From: Bacillota bacterium
Lineage (GTDB): Bacteria > Bacillota_C > Negativicutes > JAEYSJ01
Assembly (NCBI GenBank): GCA_023434855.1
Contig: JAEYSJ010000238.1
Coordinates: forward strand, 1 to 5,611
Direction of reading: 5' to 3'
Length of the DNA stretch: 5,611 bases
A program made the translations under genes and the position numbers. Below, in pieces: positions 1-5,611 of this stretch. The notes below the pieces were generated by a model. It worked only from the letters and a program-made list of their open reading frames with translations. It had not been told where the DNA came from and searched no databases. How positions within the stretch are numbered: the first letter of the stretch is position 1; every line of letters begins with the position of its first letter.

Positions 1-208
1 TAAAGGCGGACAGCGAGCCCAGCAGGTAACCTAACAAAGATACCAGCCAGGCTGCGATAATCGTAAACTCGCCTTGCTTTGACAAGAAACCTGCCAAAGC
101 TACTAGTATGCTGCCGGGGAAGGGCAGCCCAATTGCTTCCAAAAAAACTCCCGCAAACACCCCCGGCAGCCCCAGGCTGCTTAATACTTCAAGAATAGTG
201 TCGAACAA
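1..208 (-). CDS. DedA-family membrane protein, N-terminal part (truncated by window edge)
   Basis: The first 69 codons of a DedA/SNARE-associated (VTT-fold) integral membrane protein are present; the C-terminus lies beyond the left edge. The family contributes to envelope homeostasis and includes lipid-carrier and phospholipid flippases or scramblases; the substrate here cannot be told. Seen: a hydrophobic start, then the family hallmark FLEAIGLPFPGS at about residues 22-33, followed by a hydrophobic helix (ILVALAGFL) and a Gly-rich helix (WLVSLLGYLLGSLSAF). The hallmark usually reads PGE; here it is PGS, which some subgroups may tolerate. Start choice: the ATG at 213-211 is in another frame and hits a stop after ten codons, so TTG at 208-206 is chosen, with GGAGG seven bases upstream. 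No ATG or GTG in the right frame lies between this TTG and the upstream in-frame stop at 238-236. It is separated from the regulator by a probable terminator, so it is likely a separate transcription unit. Confidence 0.8.
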   Translation of the reverse strand, partial: MFDTILEVLSSLGLPGVFAGVFLEAIGLPFPGSILVALAGFLSKQGEFTIIAAWLVSLLGYLLGSLSAF

Positions 209-213
209 AGCAT

Positions 214-220
214 CACCTCC
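214..220 (-). promoter_or_regulatory. Ribosome binding site deciding the TTG start of the DedA gene
   Basis: On the minus strand this reads GGAGGTG, ending five bases before the TTG at 208. It also sits directly against an out-of-frame ATG at 213-211, which opens only a ten-codon frame. The spacing (seven bases from GGAGG) favours TTG as the true start. The call rests on sequence alone. Confidence 0.6.
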
Positions 221-459
221 CGCCCAACCTCCCTGCTAATCTATCCACTTGTTCGATAAACAATGTTATTTACACATAAAGGTATGCATGCATTTGGCTT
301 TCCAAAGATAGTAACCCTTTTAGCATAAATTTTAGTACTGTCTCTTTTGATGCGCACTTCGTTCAAGGGAAAGGTACTGCACTTAGTGTATACCAAACTG
401 TCCATAGTGATACTTGAAGCGCAAGCGGCTATACCACAAGCCTGTATGCCAAACAAACC
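221..459. other. Intergenic stretch without a convincing gene
   Basis: Between the DedA gene and the regulator terminator there is no gene I can defend. The minus strand carries an open frame of 80 codons from a GTG at 483 to a TAG at 241. Its start lies inside the loop of the hairpin at 460-498, it has no good ribosome binding site, and I recognise no family. Its product would hold five cysteines (residues 16, 21, 35, 66, 70), so a decayed or unknown small protein is not excluded. The stretch also has a 10-base palindrome ATGCATGCAT at 284-293 and a short inverted repeat TTGTT-5-AACAA at 249-263. The promoter of the DedA gene should lie here, but I see no clear -35/-10 pair. Confidence 0.5.
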
Positions 460-498
460 AGGCCCCGGATCAGAAGTAATCACCTGAATCCGGGGCCT
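460..498 (-). terminator. Strong GC-rich hairpin, probable terminator of the regulator transcript
   Basis: Perfect 11-bp inverted repeat: AGGCCCCGGAT at 460-470 pairs with ATCCGGGGCCT at 488-498, with a 17-base loop. The loop can close further through TCAG/CTGA (470-473 with 484-487) if one A is bulged. On the minus strand it begins about 90 bases past the stop codon of the sigma-54 activator and is followed by GGTTTGTTTGG, a moderately T-rich tail. This fits an intrinsic terminator, though the tail is not a clean T run. It lies before the DedA gene, so it separates two same-strand units. Confidence 0.65.
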
Positions 499-587
499 AA
501 TTTAACGTATTGTTTCCCAGATTGTCCCTGGTTCATAATCCACGGTTTTTACGATACTCAGGATGCAAGCTCAGCTTTATTAATACC

Positions 588-2525
588 TTAGTGCTCTTTT
601 CTTTCAGCTTGTAGTTTCCGCCACAAAGTAGAGCGTCCAATGTTGAGTTTTTCTGCAACAGCAACGTAATCCTGACTATAAATATCTAACATTCTCTTGA
701 TAATCTCTCTCTCAAATTGATAAACACTCGCTTTTAGTTCCTGGTGTAAATTTATTCTTAACGAAATGGTATTTCCGTCAGCCAAATCCATATCAATCAA
801 TTTATTCAGTAGTTCTGACCAATTCTTTTGATTGGGGGAATAACTTATTGCTAAAGCAAAACGTTCCATTACGTTAGATAATTCCCGAATGTTACCTGGC
901 CAATTATAGGAAACTAAAACTTTCTCCATTTCCTTAACAACAGTATCATATGGAATATGAACAGTAAAACGTTTGAGAAAGTCTATTGCTAACACTGGCA
1001 CATCTTCAAGTCGGTCCCGCAGTGGTGGAATCTTTAAATTCAATACGTTCAACCGATAATACAAATCGTCACGAAACTGCCCTTCAGCTACTCTCTTCTT
1101 TAAGTCCTTGTTAGTGGCACTGATAACACGAATATCTACAGGAATAATTCTATTATCCCCGACGCGCCTTACTTCTTTTTCTTGCAGTACTCTCAGCAAT
1201 CTGGCTTGTAAAGGCTGTGGTATCTCTCCAATCTCATCAAGAAAAATTGTGCCTTTATGCGCTAATTCAAATAGCCCGGGTCTTCCGTCCTTTTTTGCAC
1301 CTGTAAAAGCTCCTCCTTCATACCCAAAGAGCTCACTTTCCAATAAGCTTTCTGGAATAGCAGCACAATTGATCGCTACAAAGGGGCCACTTTTTCTTTT
1401 ACTGGCATTATGAATACTCTGTGCAAATAGTTCTTTTCCTGTTCCAGATTCTCCTTGAATTAACACTGTTGATTCAGTTGTTGCATATTGCTCGGCTTTT
1501 TGTTTTAGTTCAATCATTTTTACATTCTTGCTCAAAATATCTTGAATAGCATATCGAGCCACAAACCCCTTAGAATAGATCTTCTTTCTTATCAATTCTT
1601 CAAGATATTGGATCTTTGTGACATCTTCAAATGTTCCCACAACCCCAATTTTCTTCCCATCAAGAAGAATTGGAATACGGTTGGTAGCAATAATACCACC
1701 CATAACTTCCTGTAATTGAGCCAGCTCTGCATTTCCACTTTTAAATACTTCTTGCATCCGTGTATTAGGTATGACATCTTGTACAGATTTACCAATTGCC
1801 GTATCGCCTTGTATATGGAAAATCCGCTCTGCCGAAGCATTAAAAATGGTGATCCTGTTTTGATGATCTGTAACAATAATCCCTTCCGCAATTGAATCCA
1901 GGACCTTTTCTATTCTTGCACTACGACTTCGTTCTGCCTTGCGCACCCGAGCAACATGCAGAGCTTCTTCTAGGGCACGAGATACAGTCTCTTCGCCGCA
2001 CTCAACCAGGACTCCTTTCGCCCCCAGTTGATCTGCAAAGTGGACAATGACACTTCCACCGATCATTACGTTAATGCCTCTATTAAGAGCATCTTCCATA
2101 CCTTTTTTAATTTCTTGGTGGTTATTAAACAGATACTCATGAATTTTAACACCACAAATTTCTTCTATGAAATGAATATTATGTAATTTCTCACCATACT
2201 TAAAAAATGCTACTTCCTTTACCTTCCCTCGAATTGTATATAAAACTCGTAACACATCCGAAAAAGTAACCGGAATATTCACAACGGGGATATTGACAGC
2301 TTTCCTAATATACTCAGCAGTTCCACCACGGCTCAAAATTACGTCGAACGACGCTTCTATTTGACAAGCAAGCGCCGCAGCCTCCTCCAGGGTGGCAGAG
2401 GTTGTAAAGGTTTGTACACCTGCCCTGTCAGCCAGACGTTTAAATGCATCAGTCATTTTGCTATCAGCATAAATAAGTGCTACTTTTATTTCGTTCTCGC
2501 TGTACAGCCCCAATTGCGCTTCCAT
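588..2525 (-). CDS. Sigma-54-dependent transcriptional activator with PrpR-N sensor, PAS, AAA+ and Fis-type HTH domains
   Basis: Bacterial enhancer-binding protein that would activate RNA polymerase-sigma-54 in the cytoplasm. Domains, numbered from the chosen start (645 aa): a PrpR-N/propionate-catabolism-activator-like sensor at about 13-195; a PAS domain at about 201-308 ([20 protein letters not shown] onward); the AAA+ domain at about 330-565; a C-terminal Fis-type helix-turn-helix at about 618-640 ([18 protein letters not shown]). Key motifs are intact: Walker A GESGTGKE (358-365), the sigma-54 contact loop GAFTGA (405-410), Walker B GTIFLDE (425-431), the [11 protein letters not shown] arginine region and WPGNIREL (542-549). 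Start: ATG at 2525 has a G-rich site (AGGGGGGG) six bases upstream. An in-frame ATG at 2561 would add 12 residues, but its AAGGA directly abuts the ATG, so it is less likely. It lies just downstream of the hydro-lyase/CoA-transferase/lyase genes and probably regulates them; the ligand is unknown, and PrpR itself senses 2-methylcitrate. Confidence 0.93.
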   Translation of the reverse strand: MEAQLGLYSENEIKVALIYADSKMTDAFKRLADRAGVQTFTTSATLEEAAALACQIEASFDVILSRGGTAEYIRKAVNIPVVNIPVTFSDVLRVLYTIRGKVKEVAFFKYGEKLHNIHFIEEICGVKIHEYLFNNHQEIKKGMEDALNRGINVMIGGSVIVHFADQLGAKGVLVECGEETVSRALEEALHVARVRKAERSRSARIEKVLDSIAEGIIVTDHQNRITIFNASAERIFHIQGDTAIGKSVQDVIPNTRMQEVFKSGNAELAQLQEVMGGIIATNRIPILLDGKKIGVVGTFEDVTKIQYLEELIRKKIYSKGFVARYAIQDILSKNVKMIELKQKAEQYATTESTVLIQGESGTGKELFAQSIHNASKRKSGPFVAINCAAIPESLLESELFGYEGGAFTGAKKDGRPGLFELAHKGTIFLDEIGEIPQPLQARLLRVLQEKEVRRVGDNRIIPVDIRVISATNKDLKKRVAEGQFRDDLYYRLNVLNLKIPPLRDRLEDVPVLAIDFLKRFTVHIPYDTVVKEMEKVLVSYNWPGNIRELSNVMERFALAISYSPNQKNWSELLNKLIDMDLADGNTISLRINLHQELKASVYQFEREIIKRMLDIYSQDYVAVAEKLNIGRSTLWRKLQAERKEH

Positions 2526-2531
2526 CTTTTG

Positions 2532-2538
2532 CCCCCCC
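2532..2538 (-). promoter_or_regulatory. Seven-G Shine-Dalgarno-like tract for the activator gene
   Basis: On the minus strand the bases before the activator's chosen ATG read CAGGGGGGGCAAAAG. The run of seven G, six bases from ATG 2525, can pair with the anti-Shine-Dalgarno end of 16S rRNA, though imperfectly compared with the AGGAGG used by the neighbouring genes. It is what decides the start at 2525 over the ATG at 2561. The homopolymer could also be prone to length change. Confidence 0.5.
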
Positions 2539-2575
2539 TGTATATTTCGACGTGTATTCATTCCTTATACTATTC

Positions 2576-2588
2576 AACATTTTATGTT
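2576..2588. repeat. Short inverted repeat AACAT-TTT-ATGTT in the activator upstream region
   Basis: A perfect 5-bp dyad with a 3-base spacer lies about 50 bases upstream of the activator's chosen start, within the roughly 150-bp gap after the lyase gene. It could be an operator or chance in AT-rich DNA. No convincing sigma-70 -35/-10 pair and no GG-N10-GC sigma-54 element was found by eye in this gap, so whether the activator has its own promoter stays open. Confidence 0.2.
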
Positions 2589-2674
2589 TATTATTCCTTC
2601 TATCATCCACGGCTTGAAGTGCATAACGCTTTGCTTGCTGTATTATTTATACCGCCCCGTATGCGGCCTGAGCC

Positions 2675-3583
2675 TTAAATACCTTCATAGAGGCATGCTT
2701 TGACCATGTGGCTCGTTAAGTCTTTTTGAATATAATCACGTACCAAATAAACTGCCTGTAAGTATTCAGACAAATTCACATTGGTCTGAATACCCATGGA
2801 TTGCAGCATATTTACTAAATCTTCTGTAGCGGCATTGCCTGCAGCTCCCGGCGCAAACGGGCAACCTCCCAAGCCGCCAACCGACGTTTCAAAAATGGTA
2901 ATCCCTGCCTCCATAGCGGCCAAAGTATTCGCAAGAGCCATCCCCCGTGTATCATGAAGATGCATGCCTATAGGAATCTCCGAAAATTCTCGTAAAACCC
3001 TCTGTGCTAACGCGGATACTTGCTGTGGTTGTGCCACACCAATAGTGTCACAAAGGATAACTTCTCGCACGCCTATTTCGACAGCTGCTTGAATTAAACT
3101 CAAGACTAATTCAGCCTCGATTTTTCCCTCAAAAGGACATCCAAATGAAGTGGCTGCATCTAATCGAACCTTAAGGTCGGGCATTACTGCGATAATACTT
3201 TGAAGCTCTGCCAAAGACGCTTCCCTAGTTCTGTTGATATTAGCTAAATTATGTTTTTCACTAGCAGATATCACATACGTTACTTCGCGTAAACCAGAGT
3301 TATAAGCTTTTTGGGCACCTTTCAGGTTAGGAACTAACGCAATGGGACGCAATTTAGTGCCCTTATGCTTTTCCAAAATGTTTTTAACGATTTCATCTGC
3401 ATCTGCCATCTGCGGTATTGCTTTAGGATGGACAAACGATGTTATTTCAATTGCACCAATCCCCGCATTAATCATAGATTCAATAATAAGCAATTTTGTT
3501 GCTATGCTAATTGGCGTTTTAATATTTTGAAAACCATCTCGAGGTCCGACTTCAATAATTTTAATACCTGCTGGCAATTTCAT
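2675..3583 (-). CDS. HMG-CoA lyase-family acyl-CoA lyase, possibly (R)-citramalyl-CoA lyase
   Basis: Cytosolic TIM-barrel lyase of the HMGL-like/DRE-TIM group, 302 aa, the full family length. It should cleave a 3-hydroxy-3-methyl acyl-CoA into acetyl-CoA and a keto acid, using a divalent metal. Seen: EVGPRDG (11-17) with the catalytic Arg15 and metal-ligand Asp16; TSFV (48-51); GCPFEGK (148-154); CDTIG (178-182); metal ligands in HLHDT (His208, His210); and the signature GGLGGCPFAPGAAGN (236-250) with catalytic Cys241 and Asn250. Compared from memory with human HMG-CoA lyase, the YVSC segment before GCPYEG is replaced by DAAT (142-145), which suggests another substrate. A strong AGGAGG (3596-3591) lies seven bases before the ATG, and the gene follows the CoA-transferase by 28 bases. 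Neighbours make (R)-citramalyl-CoA (to pyruvate plus acetyl-CoA) the favoured substrate; true HMG-CoA cleavage is the alternative. Family is certain, substrate is inferred. Confidence 0.9.
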   Translation of the reverse strand: MKLPAGIKIIEVGPRDGFQNIKTPISIATKLLIIESMINAGIGAIEITSFVHPKAIPQMADADEIVKNILEKHKGTKLRPIALVPNLKGAQKAYNSGLREVTYVISASEKHNLANINRTREASLAELQSIIAVMPDLKVRLDAATSFGCPFEGKIEAELVLSLIQAAVEIGVREVILCDTIGVAQPQQVSALAQRVLREFSEIPIGMHLHDTRGMALANTLAAMEAGITIFETSVGGLGGCPFAPGAAGNAATEDLVNMLQSMGIQTNVNLSEYLQAVYLVRDYIQKDLTSHMVKACLYEGI

Positions 3584-3611
3584 TAACTTTCCTCCTGACT
3601 GCTAGTAAGCA

Positions 3612-4814
3612 CTATCCTTCGATAATTCCTTTGGCCTTTAATTCTGTCAGTTTTGCTTCATCATAGCCAAGGTATGTCTTTAAAAATTCGTGCGTATGCT
3701 GTCCCAGCTCCGGTGCTGGTGTATTAATTTTGCATTCAGTTTCCGAAAATTTAATATGACATCCAGTCAATGTGGTTTTCCCAGCTTTGGGATGATCTAC
3801 TTCCACAAACATTTCCCGAGCTCGGGCTATATGAGGATCTGTTGTTATATCGGAAACTTTGTTTACCGGTGCTGCGGGGCAGCCTTTCTTCAAGAGGTCA
3901 TTGATAATATCATCGGCCTCCTTATCTTTAGACCATTCTTCTATAATTTGTTTTAAAGCGGCATGATTTTTAACACGATCGGCGTTTTCCTTAAAGCGCG
4001 GATCTTCCAGCAAATCATTTCGCCCCATATAATCAGTCAACAGGGCAAACAACTTGTTATTACCAGCGCCAATAATAAAGGTTTTATCCTTTGCTTTAAA
4101 AGTATCATAAGGATATACCGATTCATAACGGTTACCAATGCGCTCAGGATCCTTACCTGTTGCAAAATAAATTTGCGTAATAATTTCCATACCGGATACA
4201 ACAGAATCGACCAGAGCCACATCTACTTTGTCTCCATGGCCGTTTTGTAATTTATTCGAATAAGCAGCCAAAATACCAATGGTCATATTAAGCCCTGCCA
4301 AAACGTCAGCAATAGCCGTTCCGCTACGGGTTGGTTCACCATCAGGCCAGCCTGTAGTACTCATTAGTCCGCCCATTCCTTGGCCAATGATATCGTAGCC
4401 AGGACGCTTTGCATAAGGACCATAATGACCGAAGCCAGATACAGCGCCATAAATAAGACCGGGATGAATCTTTTTTAAGTCGTCATAACCAAGGCCTAGC
4501 TTTTCCATAGTTCCAGGGCGGAAGTTTTCCAGCAGGATATCAAATTCTTTTATAAGTTTTTTGAAAATCGAACGGCCTGCTTCTTCTTTTAAATTAATGA
4601 CAATCGATTTTTTATTGCGATTTAAATTCATGAAATACGCTGATTCACCATTAATCATTGGTGTAAAGCCACGCGAATCATCACCCCGGCCAGGAACCTC
4701 CAGTTTCACCACTTCTGCTCCCATATCAGCTAAGATCATTCCGCTGTACGGTCCTGCCAGAACCCGTGTCAAATCTAAAACTCGAACTCCATCTAATACT
4801 CCGCAATTTCCCAT
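3612..4814 (-). CDS. Class III (CaiB/BaiF) CoA-transferase, possibly succinyl-CoA:citramalate type
   Basis: Family III CoA-transferase, 400 aa, the usual length. These enzymes form interlocked dimers and move CoA between carboxylic acids through an aspartyl-CoA anhydride/thioester. Seen: the N-terminal GVRVLDLTRVLAGPYSGMIL (9-28) and LADMGAEVVKLE stretch, NRNKKS (65-70), ENFRPGTMEKLGLGYDDL (96-113), the SGFGHYGPYAKRPGYD region (126-141), and Asp170 in SGTAIADVLAG, the position of the catalytic aspartate in formyl-CoA transferase. AGGAGG (4828-4823) lies eight bases upstream of the ATG and overlaps the stop codon of the small-subunit gene, so translation is probably coupled. Directly followed by an HMG-CoA-lyase-like gene, it most plausibly activates the hydroxy acid that the lyase then splits; in Chloroflexus aurantiacus such a pair handles (R)-citramalate. 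Family III members are poorly predictable in substrate, so formyl-, carnitine- or other dicarboxylate-CoA transferase activity cannot be excluded by sequence alone. Confidence 0.9.
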   Translation of the reverse strand: MGNCGVLDGVRVLDLTRVLAGPYSGMILADMGAEVVKLEVPGRGDDSRGFTPMINGESAYFMNLNRNKKSIVINLKEEAGRSIFKKLIKEFDILLENFRPGTMEKLGLGYDDLKKIHPGLIYGAVSGFGHYGPYAKRPGYDIIGQGMGGLMSTTGWPDGEPTRSGTAIADVLAGLNMTIGILAAYSNKLQNGHGDKVDVALVDSVVSGMEIITQIYFATGKDPERIGNRYESVYPYDTFKAKDKTFIIGAGNNKLFALLTDYMGRNDLLEDPRFKENADRVKNHAALKQIIEEWSKDKEADDIINDLLKKGCPAAPVNKVSDITTDPHIARAREMFVEVDHPKAGKTTLTGCHIKFSETECKINTPAPELGQHTHEFLKTYLGYDEAKLTELKAKGIIEG

Positions 4815-4826
4815 AACTATATCCTC

Positions 4827-5315
4827 CTAAAGTGTCTGTTTAAGAAATGGTACTAGACCACCATCATTAATCAAAACCATAATATGACTAGGAATTTTAC
4901 TGCATCGATAGGTTTCGTTTTTTGTGTAATTTATGATAATTCCATTTGCAAGATCAATTGAAATATCATCGTTGTCAGAAATTTTCTCTATCTCTTCACA
5001 CTCAATCGCCGGTATTCCCAGATTGATTGCATTGCGATAAAAAATTCGAGCAAAAAATTTTGCTACTATCGCTCCAACCCCCAAATGTTTAAGGGCTAAA
5101 GGTGATGTCTCCCGGCTGGATCCGGAACCGAAATTGGCACCTGCTACTACAATGTCTCCCCTTTTTATTCTTGTTGAAAAAGTAGGGTCGACTGCACTCA
5201 TTGCGTATTTAGAGGCTTCAGCTACACTAAGTTCCATATACTGAGGCGGGGAAATAATATCTGTGTTTATGTTGTCACCGAACTTAAGCACTTTGCCACA
5301 AATTGGTTTGCTCAT
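4827..5315 (-). CDS. LeuD-type small subunit of a 3-isopropylmalate dehydratase-like hydro-lyase
   Basis: Swivelling-domain small subunit of a two-subunit aconitase-superfamily hydro-lyase; it partners the large subunit encoded just upstream and supplies part of the substrate pocket. Length (162 aa) fits the short archaeal/clostridial LeuD class. Seen, numbered from the chosen start: FGDNINTDIISP (12-23), GANFGSGSSRE (59-69) and the conserved AKFFARIFYRNAINLGIP stretch (85-102). The substrate loop reads YMEL (26-29), where IPM isomerases of this class have YLVY and homoaconitase YLRT, so the substrate is probably neither. Start: AGGAGG (5329-5324) lies only two bases before ATG 5321 but eight bases before in-frame ATG 5315; the latter is preferred, and the former would add two residues (Met-Asp). 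The gene begins within 6-12 bases of the large-subunit stop, and the binding site overlaps that stop. Leucine biosynthesis is unlikely given the CoA-transferase and lyase that follow. Confidence 0.9.
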   Translation of the reverse strand: MSKPICGKVLKFGDNINTDIISPPQYMELSVAEASKYAMSAVDPTFSTRIKRGDIVVAGANFGSGSSRETSPLALKHLGVGAIVAKFFARIFYRNAINLGIPAIECEEIEKISDNDDISIDLANGIIINYTKNETYRCSKIPSHIMVLINDGGLVPFLKQTL

Positions 5316-5323
5316 ATCCATTT

Positions 5324-5329
5324 CCTCCT
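5324..5329 (-). promoter_or_regulatory. AGGAGG site deciding the small-subunit start
   Basis: A consensus AGGAGG on the minus strand overlaps the TAG stop of the large-subunit gene (5330-5328). It is two bases from ATG 5321 and eight from ATG 5315, so normal spacing points to 5315. The overlap suggests translational coupling of the two subunits. Confidence 0.65.
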
Positions 5330-5611
5330 ACAATAAGTCCCGCGGATCTGTAATGATGCCTGTAACAGCACTGGCTGCTACTACTAACGGTGATGCCAGA
5401 TAAATATTCGACTCTTTGCTTCCCATACGGCCAAGGAAATTGCGATTCGTAGACGAAATACAGTTTTCACCACTCGCCAGTAAGCCCGAGTGAAGTCCCA
5501 CGCATACCCCGCATGAAGGGGCCATAATGGTAGCTCCAGCCTCAATCAATGTCTCCAAAATGCCCTCTTTATTAGCTCTTATCCAGACTTCTTGTGACGC
5601 CGGAGAAACCA
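5328..5611 (-). CDS. LeuC-type large subunit of a 3-isopropylmalate dehydratase-like hydro-lyase, C-terminal 93 residues (truncated by window edge)
   Basis: C-terminal end of an aconitase-superfamily large subunit, which carries the catalytic [4Fe-4S] cluster and, with the LeuD-type partner, dehydrates and rehydrates a hydroxy-dicarboxylic acid. The frame is open to the window edge, so the start lies outside; an in-frame TTG at 5558 is internal. Seen, counted from the first complete codon: VSPASQEVW, then PSCGVCVG with two of the three cluster cysteines in the CxxC pair, CISSTNRNFLGRMG (active-site Arg region), SNIYLASPLVVAASAVTG and the terminal ITDPRDLL. These match the LeuC/homoaconitase/dimethylmalate dehydratase group. 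The third cluster cysteine should lie upstream, outside the window. It is the most upstream gene visible; the operon promoter, probably a sigma-54 type if the downstream activator controls it, would lie further upstream. Confidence 0.92.
   Translation of the reverse strand, partial: VSPASQEVWIRANKEGILETLIEAGATIMAPSCGVCVGLHSGLLASGENCISSTNRNFLGRMGSKESNIYLASPLVVAASAVTGIITDPRDLL

Noticed and set aside
284..293. Palindrome ATGCATGCAT
   Set aside because: A single short alternating palindrome with no second copy in the window; not enough to call a site.
1108..1413. Plus-strand open frame of 101 codons inside the activator
   Set aside because: It is antisense to the strongly conserved AAA+ domain, whose reading frame is certain; the low-complexity Ser/Leu-rich product is typical of a shadow.
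1592..1891. Minus-strand open frame of 99 codons inside the activator in another frame
   Set aside because: It overlaps the PAS domain coding sequence, which is uninterrupted; no independent start signal or family match.
2562..2674. Sigma-54 or sigma-70 promoter for the activator
   Set aside because: By eye I found no GG-N10-GC element and no good -35/-10 pair at 16-18 base spacing; a weak CCGC/GCGG hairpin after the lyase stop also lacks a T tail, so neither promoter nor terminator is claimed.
2361..2678. Plus-strand open frame of 105 codons across the activator 5' end and upstream gap
   Set aside because: It mostly overlaps the activator gene in antisense, has no family signal and no clear binding site; it is a shadow frame.
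2675..3583. mvaB / leucine-degradation HMG-CoA lyase
   Set aside because: No methylglutaconyl-CoA hydratase, methylcrotonyl-CoA carboxylase or isovaleryl-CoA dehydrogenase gene is nearby, and the segment before GCPFEG differs from HMG-CoA lyase.
4827..5611. leuCD of leucine biosynthesis
   Set aside because: The proteins belong to the LeuC/LeuD family, but no leuA or leuB is seen, the following genes are a CoA-transferase and an acyl-CoA lyase, and the small-subunit loop is not the IPM isomerase type. The gene names leuC and leuD were therefore not assigned.
1..5611. CRISPR array, tRNA, rRNA, insertion sequence or attachment site
   Set aside because: No regularly spaced repeats, no tRNA-like cloverleaf, no transposase and no flanking duplications were seen on either strand.

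Overview
The window looks like a piece of a low-to-moderate GC Firmicute chromosome, most likely an anaerobe of the Negativicutes/Clostridia type (for example a Sporomusa or Pelosinus relative). This is an inference from strong AGGAGG ribosome binding sites, tight same-strand gene packing, a sigma-54 activator of the PrpR-N/PAS/AAA+/Fis type, and the style of the proteins; no marker gene settles the taxon. Every gene I can support lies on the minus strand, so transcription runs from high to low coordinates.

Layout in transcription order. 5611-5328: C-terminal end of a LeuC-type (aconitase superfamily) hydro-lyase large subunit, cut by the window edge. About 5315-4827: its LeuD-type small subunit. 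4814-3612: a class III (CaiB/BaiF) CoA-transferase. 3583-2675: an HMG-CoA-lyase-family acyl-CoA lyase. These four genes are spaced 12-28 bp apart or less, three of the starts have AGGAGG sites, and they look like one operon. After a gap of about 150 bp comes a sigma-54-dependent activator (about 2525-588), then a strong GC-rich hairpin (498-460) that probably ends its transcript. A stretch with no convincing gene follows, and finally the N-terminal part of a DedA-family membrane protein (208-1, cut by the left edge).

How the genes may work together. A hydro-lyase, a CoA-transferase and a lyase of the HMG-CoA lyase fold make a plausible three-step catabolic route: hydrate or isomerise a branched C5-type dicarboxylate, attach CoA, and cleave the hydroxyacyl-CoA. 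The best-fitting model is citraconate to (R)-citramalate, to (R)-citramalyl-CoA, to pyruvate plus acetyl-CoA, controlled by the adjacent PrpR-like sigma-54 activator. This matches the known pairing of a class III succinyl-CoA:citramalate CoA-transferase with an HMG-CoA-lyase-like (R)-citramalyl-CoA lyase in Chloroflexus aurantiacus. The substrate assignment is inference. The substrate loop of the small subunit and residues near the lyase active site differ from the textbook IPM isomerase, homoaconitase and HMG-CoA lyase patterns, so the operon may handle a related but different acid.
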